Shown here: positions 1 through 8,361 of the stretch, in pieces
How positions within the stretch are numbered: the stretch's first letter is position 1
How the letters are laid out: each line of letters starts with the position of its first letter
Source: a virus
DNA length: 20,758 bases
Virus record (IMG/VR): IMGVR_UViG_3300034198_020997
Coordinates: 1-20,758 of that record
Reading direction: 5' to 3' (one strand)
Position numbers and translations under genes: made by a program
The notes under the pieces: model-generated
Databases searched by the model: none
The model's input: only the letters and a program-made list of their open reading frames with translations
What the model was told of the DNA's origin: nothing

Positions 1-4
1 CCTC

Positions 5-1177
5 ATGACAAAGCTATATGCCAAACAGCTTTTAAACTTACTAGGCTCGTTCTGGAGCCGGCTATTTGGCAATGGTGCTCTACTGCGTCAACTTGTCAAA
101 GGGCAGCTTGTAACGCACGAGCAGTCGGAACAAAATGTCAGCGATCTGGTTAAGTCTGTGGGCAATCAGGAGATTCCCGCGGGACGCACTACCAGTTGGA
201 CTAAATTTGTTTTTAGCTATTACAATCAAACAAAAATTGAGCATGGGGATCCTAATAAAAAATACGGACCCTATCCGATAATTTACAGTTACGGTCAACT
301 AAATACCGACGTTATAGCTTACGACTTGCCAGAAGAGTTATTGTCTATCCCGTTTTTATATGACGATATAGCGCAGCCTACAAAAGTGCTTACCGAAAAT
401 ATAGATTTTAAAATTGAAGACAATAAGCTGTACTTTAGAACTCCCCTTAGACTAGATGGAAAAGAAACCGTTTTCTACGCTAGAAATGTTGTAAAAGAGG
501 CAGGATTTACTACAAGTAGATTAGGTTACGCTTTAGGTGTAGCTCTATCAGATGAGGTGTATTCTGTCGTCCCGTTTAAGCATCTCTGGAGATTAGGATC
601 CTACGGTCCCAACTATCTAGATATGTTGACTATGTTAGGCTCTTGCGCTAACTCCCCAGTCACACAAAATGACGAACAGGTTGAGTTGGTTTACGCATAC
701 GGACCCACTACAGTTGTGGTTACTGATAAGGCAGGATACGTTGCTCCTACAGCTAAAATAAACGCACTTAAAGTAGGACAAGCTCTTCCTCAAGGTACCT
801 CGCTAACTAGTAGCCTACAGATCATCCACGATAAAGACGTTTATGTAACGGAATCTATACCGGCTCCTTACAGAGATCGTAAGACTTTTAAGTACGGTAA
901 AGAACTGGCAATTGCTAGTTCTATGATTATTATCAAGGCAGACATTCAGGGTCCTGCAGCTGCTGCACTTAAAGTTTTTAGGCAAACACTCCCTGTTGAT
1001 GTAAAAGTCTTAATATTTACCAACATTAATATAGTGGAGCCTATACTTGTAAGCACCGCTTTTGGCTTTGACTGCAAAGCCTCGTACAGCGTCATTACTC
1101 CAGCTCTTGCTATAAACGAAAGCCAGGTTTCTGTTAAAGCCACTTCCCGGGTAAAATACTCCACCTACGGATATTAA
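5..1177 (+). CDS. Unassigned protein, probably a virion protein (390 aa; start uncertain)
   Basis: I do not recognise this protein. The first 35 or so residues are helical and hydrophobic-rich (LLNLLGSFWSRLFG), and the rest alternates short beta-like stretches with Gly/Pro/Tyr-rich turns, ending in Ser-Arg-Val-Lys-Tyr-Ser-Thr-Tyr-Gly-Tyr. There is no signal peptide and no catalytic motif that I can see. The ATG lies four bases from the window edge, so its ribosome binding site is out of view and the gene could begin further upstream in the same frame. The stop is two bases before the next start, so the two genes are probably co-translated. Its position at the head of a run of fibre-like genes suggests a baseplate or tail component. 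That is inference from context only. Confidence 0.75.
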   Translation: MTKLYAKQLLNLLGSFWSRLFGNGALLRQLVKGQLVTHEQSEQNVSDLVKSVGNQEIPAGRTTSWTKFVFSYYNQTKIEHGDPNKKYGPYPIIYSYGQLNTDVIAYDLPEELLSIPFLYDDIAQPTKVLTENIDFKIEDNKLYFRTPLRLDGKETVFYARNVVKEAGFTTSRLGYALGVALSDEVYSVVPFKHLWRLGSYGPNYLDMLTMLGSCANSPVTQNDEQVELVYAYGPTTVVVTDKAGYVAPTAKINALKVGQALPQGTSLTSSLQIIHDKDVYVTESIPAPYRDRKTFKYGKELAIASSMIIIKADIQGPAAAALKVFRQTLPVDVKVLIFTNINIVEPILVSTAFGFDCKASYSVITPALAINESQVSVKATSRVKYSTYGY

Positions 1178-1179
1178 TA

Positions 1180-1683
1180 ATGGTCACAACATTCACAGCA
1201 GAACTTCCCTTAGGAATTGCCAAAGCCGTTGCCGAGCAGCCGCATAAAATGTACTTATATCTAGAGTACACAAATACGGTTGGCAATATTCCAACTGGGT
1301 ATACAACTGCTGCTGCTATTCCTAATTTTTCAAATCCTAAAGACTACTATAAGCAGCTATCAGGTAAAAACTATCTGAGAGTCCAGGCCATTAGAGATCC
1401 AAATATAGTTTCGTCTGTGGCAGGCAGCGTATACACAACGTCTACTAACTTCTTTGGGCAGTCTAGCGGCACTTCGGCCGGGCAGTTGGCTGGAGAAACT
1501 TTTGGCACAAGCTCTATCTGCTATGGAGCAGCACTCGTGCTAGCCGTAGATGAGAGCGAACCCAGCTCTGACGTTGTCTTAGCTAGAGCTTACTTTACCG
1601 GGGCTGGAGAGCGCCTTACCAAAACCGCTAGCTCTGAATTGTTTGTAACCTTCCCACTCACCGTAAGCGTAACGGCACCATAA
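1180..1683 (+). CDS. Small virion-type protein with baseplate-like C-terminus (167 aa)
   Basis: The ATG follows the upstream TAA by two bases, with only a weak ACGGA-like Shine-Dalgarno, so translational coupling is likely. The middle is rich in Gly, Ser and Thr (GQSSGTSAGQLAGETFGTSS). The C-terminal part reads as beta strands: hydrophobic ALVLAVDE, then VLARAYFTGAGERLTKT and a closing ELFVTFPLTVSV strand. Many tailed-phage baseplate and tail-fibre-attachment proteins end in a similar 'x-L-[AV]-R-x-x-F ... K-x(4-6)-L-x-[VI]-x-[WF]' hairpin pair. I use that resemblance as a hint, not an assignment. There are no transmembrane segments and no enzyme motifs. It sits directly before a large fibre-like gene, which suits a small baseplate or fibre-connecting part. 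Confidence 0.75.
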   Translation: MVTTFTAELPLGIAKAVAEQPHKMYLYLEYTNTVGNIPTGYTTAAAIPNFSNPKDYYKQLSGKNYLRVQAIRDPNIVSSVAGSVYTTSTNFFGQSSGTSAGQLAGETFGTSSICYGAALVLAVDESEPSSDVVLARAYFTGAGERLTKTASSELFVTFPLTVSVTAP

Positions 1684-1687
1684 TCCT

Positions 1688-3886
1688 ATGAGCTCCATTC
1701 AACCCTGGCAAAGCGTAATTGAGACGATTAAAAACGGTGAGCCTATCACCGCTGAGGTGGCCAATCGCGCTATTGCTCAGCTGGCTTATCGCACCCAGCA
1801 CCTCAAAGATCGCCAGGATGCACAAAGTCTGGCAGCTGCGATCTTCATATCGGGCGCTCCATTTACGGACGACGTAAAGACCGGACATGCGGTTTACTTC
1901 AATCCGGTATCTGCAAAGTTTGCTCCAGCTTACGCTGATATGGAGTACAAGGATGGCTATTTGCAAGCCTCAGAGGCTTCTACGGTTGCAGGTATCGTTG
2001 TATACAAAGATACGACTAACTCCGGCGTCATCGTAGTAGAGGGCTTGGTTGATCCATCTCTCTACATAGCTATCGACTGCACCGGCGAATCTATTGTCTC
2101 TAATCTTCTTTTAAATCCTGCAGATCGTGGGGTGTTGTATCTGGCCTCGGGATCTGCGACTGCTGGCTCTTTGACACCTAAGCCTGGCTTACTGAATATT
2201 CCTATTTGCACTCTGCTTGACGATACGCACCTTTTGGTTCGTCCGCCAATCACTTCGCCTTTGGATACTCAGGCTCTTCGCTTTCAATTGACAGCAAGGC
2301 CTGCCACCCCAGAGCTTATTCTACAGCGCGTCTCTGGCGGAGCTGTAGAGAACTTCCCTGGAGGTGCAGCCTCTGCACTAACAGTAGGGACTACAGTTCA
2401 GCTATACAGCCACTCTTACGCAAATCCCGATACCGTAGGGAACATCTACCTTACCGGCAAGGTACATTCGCTAACTTCAAATGAGTTGCGCCTCGTAGAC
2501 GTTGTATTGACTAAATATGGAATTCAGCAACTTAACACAAACAGCGCAGATTACGACCTAGTATTTAAGGCCTCTGCGGGCATAGGCCTTGCCGTAAAAG
2601 TACCTAACACAGTTACAGGCTACAGGATCAGCTACGGCGTAAATAGCTCAACAGCAGCTGGCATTACATCCTACATCTCTCCAATTGACGCTACTTCGCC
2701 CAGTGTAGGGTACGTAATTAAGGGTCAATACGTAGACTCATCTCTACCGGGTTGGATGCCCGCTACAGCTCAGTACTTCCCAGACTCGGTCATTCCGCCA
2801 ACAGCAAAATATGGATATAACTTTGCGGCAGATAAAGTCCTACATCAGCTATTTCCAGAAACGGTAGTAGGTGCGTATGTCGTATCCAAGAACGGCATAG
2901 CCCTACCAGACACAACTGTCGAAGCTGGCAGTAACGGCATTTGGTGGGCCGATCCGTTCCTCACGGTGCCGTGGAATAAGGTTGGTCCTAAGCATGTGCT
3001 GCCAGACACCAACATAAAGTTTGGCGATTGGTCTCTAAATGATGCAGGTCAAATTGTACCGCCTGTTGATCTCACCTTGGTATACACAAAACTAGTAAGC
3101 GGGGGCATCAAGGTTGTAACCAGTCTGGAAACACCTGCAGACTCTCCAATTACGATTACAGATCCAGACGGCAGACCTGCGACAAATGGCCCACTGATTA
3201 TCAAGGCAGGCTTTACAGTCACAGACGCTTCTACTACAGAACCCGGATCTCTGGTCGTTAAGGACATTACCAACTTCACGATGAAGCGTGGACGTGTGGT
3301 AGAGAAGCTCATTGCAGGTACAAACATAAGCCTTAACTCTACATTTGCTGGGGGTCAAGGCGAAGTAACAGTTGGAGTGGTTGGCCTTGATGGCAAGCTG
3401 GAAGGGCAGCCGGATATCTTGACAATTGACGATGTTCTTATTGAGAAGGACTCGGCAACAAATGTTTTCTATTCTTCAATGCCTCCAGCTAAGAACTCAT
3501 CGATTCTTGGCAAGGTAGATATTCCTGCTTATCTAGACGGTAACTACAAATTAAATCTTGTTATCACTTTCCTAGCGCTGCATGCTTCTGGCGCCACTGC
3601 TATGCCTAACTTAGAGCTTAGCTGGGTAAACATGAAACCACCGCCAGCTGCGCAAAAGTACAATCTAACAAATTCTACTCATGTTACGAGTGGGACAATT
3701 TCTGGTGGATTGCCAATTCTAACTGGAACGGCAATACCTAAAGACTATTTTATTAAAACCGTGGAGCTGGACACCGCATACGCAGGAGGCGAGATATTCT
3801 TCCGTCTTGCTAGATCGTCATCGGATGCCTACACTGGTAAGCTAGGAATTGTTTCTCTGCGGTATAGATTTATAAAGTTTACTTAA
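1688..3886 (+). CDS. Large tail-fibre-like / receptor-binding candidate protein (732 aa)
   Basis: The N-terminus (residues about 18-42, GEPITAEVANRAIAQLAYRT) resembles the short helical motif 'G-x-P-[IV]-x-A-x-[VL]-x-N-R-x-[IL]-x-x-L-x-x-R-T-x-x-L' that opens many phage fibre and baseplate proteins. It is followed by a HAVYFNPVSAKFAPAYAD strand pair typical of such N-termini. A long beta-rich shaft follows. The last 130 or so residues look like a beta-sandwich, ending in 'IFFRLARSSSDAYTGKLGI', a pattern seen at the tips of phage receptor-binding proteins. There are few cysteines, unlike its downstream neighbours. The start is four bases after the previous stop, without a good Shine-Dalgarno, so it probably depends on coupling. 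Host-surface binding is the likely role; the ligand cannot be read from sequence. Confidence 0.82.
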   Translation: MSSIQPWQSVIETIKNGEPITAEVANRAIAQLAYRTQHLKDRQDAQSLAAAIFISGAPFTDDVKTGHAVYFNPVSAKFAPAYADMEYKDGYLQASEASTVAGIVVYKDTTNSGVIVVEGLVDPSLYIAIDCTGESIVSNLLLNPADRGVLYLASGSATAGSLTPKPGLLNIPICTLLDDTHLLVRPPITSPLDTQALRFQLTARPATPELILQRVSGGAVENFPGGAASALTVGTTVQLYSHSYANPDTVGNIYLTGKVHSLTSNELRLVDVVLTKYGIQQLNTNSADYDLVFKASAGIGLAVKVPNTVTGYRISYGVNSSTAAGITSYISPIDATSPSVGYVIKGQYVDSSLPGWMPATAQYFPDSVIPPTAKYGYNFAADKVLHQLFPETVVGAYVVSKNGIALPDTTVEAGSNGIWWADPFLTVPWNKVGPKHVLPDTNIKFGDWSLNDAGQIVPPVDLTLVYTKLVSGGIKVVTSLETPADSPITITDPDGRPATNGPLIIKAGFTVTDASTTEPGSLVVKDITNFTMKRGRVVEKLIAGTNISLNSTFAGGQGEVTVGVVGLDGKLEGQPDILTIDDVLIEKDSATNVFYSSMPPAKNSSILGKVDIPAYLDGNYKLNLVITFLALHASGATAMPNLELSWVNMKPPPAAQKYNLTNSTHVTSGTISGGLPILTGTAIPKDYFIKTVELDTAYAGGEIFFRLARSSSDAYTGKLGIVSLRYRFIKFT

Positions 3887-3895
3887 AATTGAGAT

Positions 3896-3930
3896 AAGCC
3901 AGGCGTTCAGTAAACTAGGCTTCCTGGCTT
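3896..3930 (+). promoter_or_regulatory. Hairpin immediately upstream of a strong RBS
   Basis: AAGCCAGG at 3896-3903 pairs perfectly with CCTGGCTT at 3923-3930 around a 19-base loop. A GGAGG ribosome binding site starts one base later (3931-3935), five bases before the ATG at 3940. GGCTT occurs three times in a row here (3918, 3926 and 3934), so the AAGCC arm could instead pair with the copy that overlaps the RBS. No U-tract follows, so this is not a standard terminator. A weak sigma70-like pair, TTGAGA at 3889 and TAAACT at 3911 with 16-base spacing, overlaps it. The structure is seen directly; a role in translation control is inference. Confidence 0.45.
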
Positions 3931-3939
3931 GGAGGCTTT

Positions 3940-4902
3940 ATGTCTGCAATAATTGGAACGGAATGGCTAAACTCAAACTCACTAAGAAACTATCCTCTTA
4001 GTCAGCTGGCAACACAACAAGCCAATAACTCCTCGTTTGAAATGCCAAACGAGTTGTTTGTTGATATGAAGTTGGCGGTACCATATATAGCAGGACTTAA
4101 GCCTGCTGGCTTCTATATCAGCTCTATTACGGTTTATCCTCAGGGCTTTGTATTTGAGTTGGGCTACGACGGAGAATTCCAAGCTCCGAGTATTGCCGTA
4201 TCCTCCCCTGTGGCATTTGCGGGTTTTACGCAAAATACCTCAGTAACAATTAAAGGCATCTCCTCCAGCTCTATATATGATTTTTCCCAGATCTCCGGCG
4301 TGGCGGTTATCGGAGACGTGACAAAGCTACAAGGCGCGGTAGGTACTCTTACCTTTAATCTAGCCGGCTCTCGACTCGAGTCAACGGTTGTCAGCTTTGG
4401 GCTTAAGAGAATTAGTGGAATTAGAGTTGTTAACTCCGGATTTACTACACCGGTTCTATCGGGCCAGATCTCTCTACAAAGCGGGTCGAATCACAGCATC
4501 GCAGTTACGTCCTCGCCTGAATACAGCTCTTTACGATTCAATGCTGTAGACGGAGGCGGACTGGCAGAAACTTGCGACTGCAACGACATTGAGTTGAGCC
4601 CCTGCATTAGAACAATAAACGGCATACAAGGTGATGCCCAAGGAAACATTGCTATCGTCGGCGGAGACTGTGTCTCTGTTGTAACAAGCAACGACGGTAT
4701 TAGCATATCGGATACTTGTGCAAAGCCTTGCTGTGGTTGTAACGAGTTGCAGGTTGTCGTAACTGATACTGAAAACCTAAATAATCGACTTACAGAGCTT
4801 GCTCTGCAAATCACGCAATTAGCCTCATCTGTAGCCAATCTACAGAATGTATGTCTTAGCTCTTCTACTGACCCAACTAGCTGCGCGCAGGATCCAGGTT
4901 GA
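3940..4902 (+). CDS. RNYP-motif virion protein with Cys cluster and C-terminal coiled coil (320 aa)
   Basis: This is the first of five related proteins. The motif EWLNSNSLRNYPL spans residues 8-20; the same 'NxNxxRNYP' signature opens the proteins at 6811 and 8358. The centre is beta-rich. Near residue 222 begins the shared 'C-x3-INGIQGDAQGNIAIVGGDC' module, followed by CAKPCCGC at 260-267 and then a Leu-heptad helix at about 276-304 that should form a coiled coil, probably trimeric. Several more cysteines (CDC at 212-214, Cys near the end) suggest disulphides or a metal site. The start is fixed by GGAGG five bases upstream. I take it to be a short fibre or fibre-connector of the virion. The function is inferred from architecture and context. 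Confidence 0.85.
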   Translation: MSAIIGTEWLNSNSLRNYPLSQLATQQANNSSFEMPNELFVDMKLAVPYIAGLKPAGFYISSITVYPQGFVFELGYDGEFQAPSIAVSSPVAFAGFTQNTSVTIKGISSSSIYDFSQISGVAVIGDVTKLQGAVGTLTFNLAGSRLESTVVSFGLKRISGIRVVNSGFTTPVLSGQISLQSGSNHSIAVTSSPEYSSLRFNAVDGGGLAETCDCNDIELSPCIRTINGIQGDAQGNIAIVGGDCVSVVTSNDGISISDTCAKPCCGCNELQVVVTDTENLNNRLTELALQITQLASSVANLQNVCLSSSTDPTSCAQDPG

Positions 4903-4903
4903 T

Positions 4904-6802
4904 ATGGCACTACGTAAATACGCTGCAGGCTTTCTTGAGGAGTGCGAGTCTAATGGCTTGCCGTTTTTAACAACGGCAGCTAATGGCAATCCTCCTATTG
5001 TTGCTTTTAAAGCATTTGGTTCATTCAGCCCAAGCATGGCTTATCTGGAGCACGTAACTATTACTCCAACTTTAGGGGCAGGACCTAGATTAAAGTGTAA
5101 CGTAATAACTGGATCTGGTCCTTTATTTACAAGACAAAATTTTGAGACCGCCACGTCAACCACAGCCGGACCTTATTCCGCTACGGATAGATTCTATATA
5201 ACCGAAGAGTCCGTAGGTGGATACACCCATGGTCTGTTAGCGGATACGCAAAAGGGCGCCTACATAACCTATGTAATTTTAGAGGACGTGGCATTCGACT
5301 CCTACCCTATTAGCGCTTACTCGCTTGCTCCGTTTTGCCTAGAGCCAGAGCTTGGAGTTGTAGCGGTAGACGTAAACAACAATCTACTACCCACTAAGCC
5401 CATCTGGATTACCGAAGGCTATAACTACTCTTTAGACTACGCTGCAGAAGACCCTGTAAACGTATCTTTTGCTGTAAGTCCCGGCGCTGGAGCAGGACTA
5501 GTGCCCTGCAACGATGTCATAGAGCCTGACAATGTCATTAGGCGTATTAATGGACAAGAGGCAAACGACAAAGGGGAGTACGGATTTCAGGCTGAGTCTG
5601 CGGACTGCATAACGGTAGACAGCCGATATCTGCCAAACGGCAACCCACAAATTACTGTAAACGCACACTGCGCCCCTTGCTGTCGTTGTCAAGACTACAA
5701 AGACACCTCAGAGTACATCAAAGGTGTAGCGCTGCTGTACTACAAAGCAGTAAAGAAACTTAAAGAACTTATTACGGAGTACAACAGCGTATCTCAACAA
5801 TTTAAAAATAGAGCAGCCTGTTGTCCTACCTTTGGTTCGTTTACGCCACGGTTCCGAATGTGGCCTCAGCAAAACTTTAAGCTTCAGATCCAGGCCATGG
5901 CGGAAAACAACACCGGACACACCATCCGAGCGTTGAGTATGAAACTAAGACATGCTGTCACAGCGGCAAACGACATGTCCGCCACTGACGAAAACGGCAA
6001 CGTATATACCGTTCAAAGAGATCAACCTCTTGCCGTCATTCCTATTTCAGAAGCTTCGTACCTATACTATAAAAATCTAAATCCAACATCAAAGGGATTA
6101 GAATTTAACATACAGTCACAAGGTGTAGTTGAAACCAATGTAGACCTAGTGGCATTGCCTGGATTGCCTTCTTGCCAGTTAGAGCAGCGTACAGATATTC
6201 CTTCCTGTACTGGCTATCTAATGATGACCTCAGGCGTAGTTATCGTAGACCCTATCTTCAGAAAGATTGTTAATCTTAATGGAAGCCCTGGCTACGTAAA
6301 CATCGCTCTTACTTTTACTTACTACGGCAGTTCTCCAAGTCCAGCAGGATCTCCCTGCGGTGAAGCACAAAATAGAATCATTGCTCAAAACGTAGTTAAA
6401 CAAGTAGCGATGTCCCCAAATAAGAAGTCAGTAAATCCTTGCCCTCCGGCAACCGGATCCTATGTGACTGTAGGATCGGATAGAAGTCTTTCTATCAAGT
6501 TCTCAGATGCAGTTCACGGGGAAGGATCTCTTACCTTAATTTATAGAACTTTTGCAGACAACGCTTGGACTACTGCTTCAAGCAGTTCTATTTCTCTTAA
6601 TCTTACTGGTCAGTTTGAGGCACGGCTGGGAAGTATTCCTGCCGAATACACGGGCGCAATACAAGTTGCAGTCAAGTACACACCTCCTGCAGCAGGGGAG
6701 CCTGGAGCATTTGTAACTAAGTGCAAGGCTGTCGATGCATCGGATGACGAAGTCGACATTCCAGCAGAGGCTTTTGAAACTGCGGCAACCTTGCTGCTAT
6801 AA
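4904..6802 (+). CDS. Large paralogous virion protein with CAPCCRC cluster (632 aa)
   Basis: I chose ATG 4904 over an in-frame ATG at 4847. The later start follows the upstream stop by one base and has AGG-type pairing just ahead, whereas 4847 would add 19 residues overlapping the previous gene. The N-terminal motif is degenerate (LEECESNGLPF). The middle repeats the neighbour's plan closely: 'VIRRINGQEANDKGEYGF', then ADC at 233-235, CAPCCRC at 256-262 and a long charged helix at about 268-300. After that comes a separate half with no counterpart in the neighbour: a beta-rich region containing further Cys pairs and, from about residue 525, an Ig-like sandwich starting near CPPATGSYVTV. It is likely a longer fibre or decoration protein built on the same core. 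Confidence 0.83.
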   Translation: MALRKYAAGFLEECESNGLPFLTTAANGNPPIVAFKAFGSFSPSMAYLEHVTITPTLGAGPRLKCNVITGSGPLFTRQNFETATSTTAGPYSATDRFYITEESVGGYTHGLLADTQKGAYITYVILEDVAFDSYPISAYSLAPFCLEPELGVVAVDVNNNLLPTKPIWITEGYNYSLDYAAEDPVNVSFAVSPGAGAGLVPCNDVIEPDNVIRRINGQEANDKGEYGFQAESADCITVDSRYLPNGNPQITVNAHCAPCCRCQDYKDTSEYIKGVALLYYKAVKKLKELITEYNSVSQQFKNRAACCPTFGSFTPRFRMWPQQNFKLQIQAMAENNTGHTIRALSMKLRHAVTAANDMSATDENGNVYTVQRDQPLAVIPISEASYLYYKNLNPTSKGLEFNIQSQGVVETNVDLVALPGLPSCQLEQRTDIPSCTGYLMMTSGVVIVDPIFRKIVNLNGSPGYVNIALTFTYYGSSPSPAGSPCGEAQNRIIAQNVVKQVAMSPNKKSVNPCPPATGSYVTVGSDRSLSIKFSDAVHGEGSLTLIYRTFADNAWTTASSSSISLNLTGQFEARLGSIPAEYTGAIQVAVKYTPPAAGEPGAFVTKCKAVDASDDEVDIPAEAFETAATLLL

Positions 6803-6810
6803 GGAATACC

Positions 6811-8361
6811 ATGAAAGTAGTTAGCAGAGATTTTCTTAACGACAATGAGTACCGCTCATATCCGGTAGACGATAGAGCTACATTTGAGCCTTACGCTAAT
6901 ACAGATGTATCGGCTGTAAATTCTTTGCTATCCGATATTAAGCTAATTCTGCCGGGGTCTATTGCTGCATGTGCGTTTATTGCCAGCATTAAAGTGACTA
7001 ATGCACTAGTCACTTTAACAATCATGGGATCCCAGACACACCCATTCTCGCCAAATACTCCGCCAGCAACACTTATCAATGAACAGTATTCAGTATTAGG
7101 TGCATTTGTTTTAGCTACAGTACAGGTACGCCGTAGTTCTAACCTGCCGGGATCTGTAGTTGAAATTCAATCTGATGTGCCGGGTGTAGGCGGTTGGATT
7201 GTATTTGGATCTGGAATTCTTAATCCGGGGTCTTGGTCTTTCTCCGGCCCCCAGGCTTCCATGATTTCAGACCAATGCGTAACTCGCTACGAATACGGCG
7301 GCGTTACTAGCATCGGCCGCCTTAATTTCAATACAGCAGTAGACGGGCAAGTTCAATTAGTAGGGCAAAATGGAATTGAAGTGGTGCCCGATGACAAGGG
7401 CCTTGCTATTCAATTTAGCGGTACTAAAGGTGAGATACGACAAAGCCTGCAATCCTATCTTGGACAATGTGGCGGTAGACCAGAATCAAATACCTGTGCA
7501 TTTACGGCTATTAAAAGCATTAATGGACTGGTACCTCAAGGACAGGATAGAGGGCTGGTAATCGTATTGGATAAACCCTTATACGCTACATATGAAGGAT
7601 CTGGAGATAAGGAAATTGTTGTCGTCTCTTCCGATCTAGAGCTGTCTGCCTTCTGCAAGGGTCGCATTGATATACCTGAAAGCTGCAGCACTGCTCAAGG
7701 ATTTACAGAGTTTACAACTAGAGCCTACACGGTAACTCCTACAAGAGTAGCTTTAAGCCCTAATACAAAACTTACATTTGAAATTATTGTAAATAGGTTA
7801 GTGCAATCTTACAGATTTACCTATACGCAACAGCATCCTACTCGCGAAGCTATAGCGGTATTTACTAGTAATAATCCCATCGTCGCATTTGGTGAGACGT
7901 TGCTGTATCTACATGTGGATGAGGTTTTATCTGAGTGGCAACTCTACGACAACGCAGGTCCAAGCCTTATAGGATTTGGTCCGGTTGCTACTAACCTTCG
8001 TAGCGAATCAGATATTGTCTACCAGGGCTCGCAATACCACATGATCTTGGGACCGACGACAATTTACGATCAATTGGGAATCACTCAACTCATTGTTGGT
8101 ATTCAGGCTCCAGATAGTTTTGAAGAAGCCGGGACTTACATACGTAAAAGCTACGGTAGATATGAGCATATATCTAATCCTGGTTATTACGTTGAAATTC
8201 AGGGAGCCCCCAATGACGTATGGGCAGTTAACAATAATGGACTATTGTTGGCAGCAGGTACTTTAGACAGTGACGGTAGAGGCGTGCAAACTCAAACTTA
8301 TGTTAGATCAAATGGCGAGTCTGCTATTAGATCTATTGTCATACTAGGAGTTACTTCGTGA
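6811..8361 (+). CDS. RNYP-family virion protein (516 aa)
   Basis: AAGGAA lies eight bases before the ATG. Residues 7-19 (DFLNDNEYRSYPV) match the family's opening motif. The protein carries two copies of the core beta-hairpin module: one at about 174-202 (AVDGQVQLVGQNGIEVVPDDK) and one at 233-252 (IKSINGLVPQGQDRGLVIVL). It lacks the PCC-type cluster but keeps Cys residues around the second module. The C-terminal half is beta-rich, with many aromatic and Gly turns as in phage fibre tips. The stop overlaps the next start (GTGA). A 12-bp perfect inverted repeat lies inside its codons 60-70. A fibre or decoration role is inferred from paralogy and context. Confidence 0.83.
   Translation: MKVVSRDFLNDNEYRSYPVDDRATFEPYANTDVSAVNSLLSDIKLILPGSIAACAFIASIKVTNALVTLTIMGSQTHPFSPNTPPATLINEQYSVLGAFVLATVQVRRSSNLPGSVVEIQSDVPGVGGWIVFGSGILNPGSWSFSGPQASMISDQCVTRYEYGGVTSIGRLNFNTAVDGQVQLVGQNGIEVVPDDKGLAIQFSGTKGEIRQSLQSYLGQCGGRPESNTCAFTAIKSINGLVPQGQDRGLVIVLDKPLYATYEGSGDKEIVVVSSDLELSAFCKGRIDIPESCSTAQGFTEFTTRAYTVTPTRVALSPNTKLTFEIIVNRLVQSYRFTYTQQHPTREAIAVFTSNNPIVAFGETLLYLHVDEVLSEWQLYDNAGPSLIGFGPVATNLRSESDIVYQGSQYHMILGPTTIYDQLGITQLIVGIQAPDSFEEAGTYIRKSYGRYEHISNPGYYVEIQGAPNDVWAVNNNGLLLAAGTLDSDGRGVQTQTYVRSNGESAIRSIVILGVTS
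6989..7018. repeat. Perfect 12-bp inverted repeat inside a coding region
   Basis: TTAAAGTGACTA (6989-7000) and TAGTCACTTTAA (7007-7018) are exact reverse complements separated by six bases. A 10-bp palindrome, TGGGATCCCA, follows at 7025-7034. Both lie within the 516-residue virion gene and are read through without breaking the frame (IKVTNALVTLT). No U-tract follows, so it is not an ordinary terminator. An mRNA hairpin or a protein or recombination site are possible; chance is less likely given arm length and short spacing. Confidence 0.6.

Noticed and set aside
4847-4903. 19-residue upstream extension of the 632-residue protein
   Set aside because: It overlaps the end of the previous gene, whereas the later ATG follows that gene's stop by one base with AGG-type pairing, as is usual in this operon.
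4491-4910. Minus-strand ORF of 139 codons
   Set aside because: It is opposite the Cys-cluster gene, which has clear family motifs; no minus-strand gene neighbours it.
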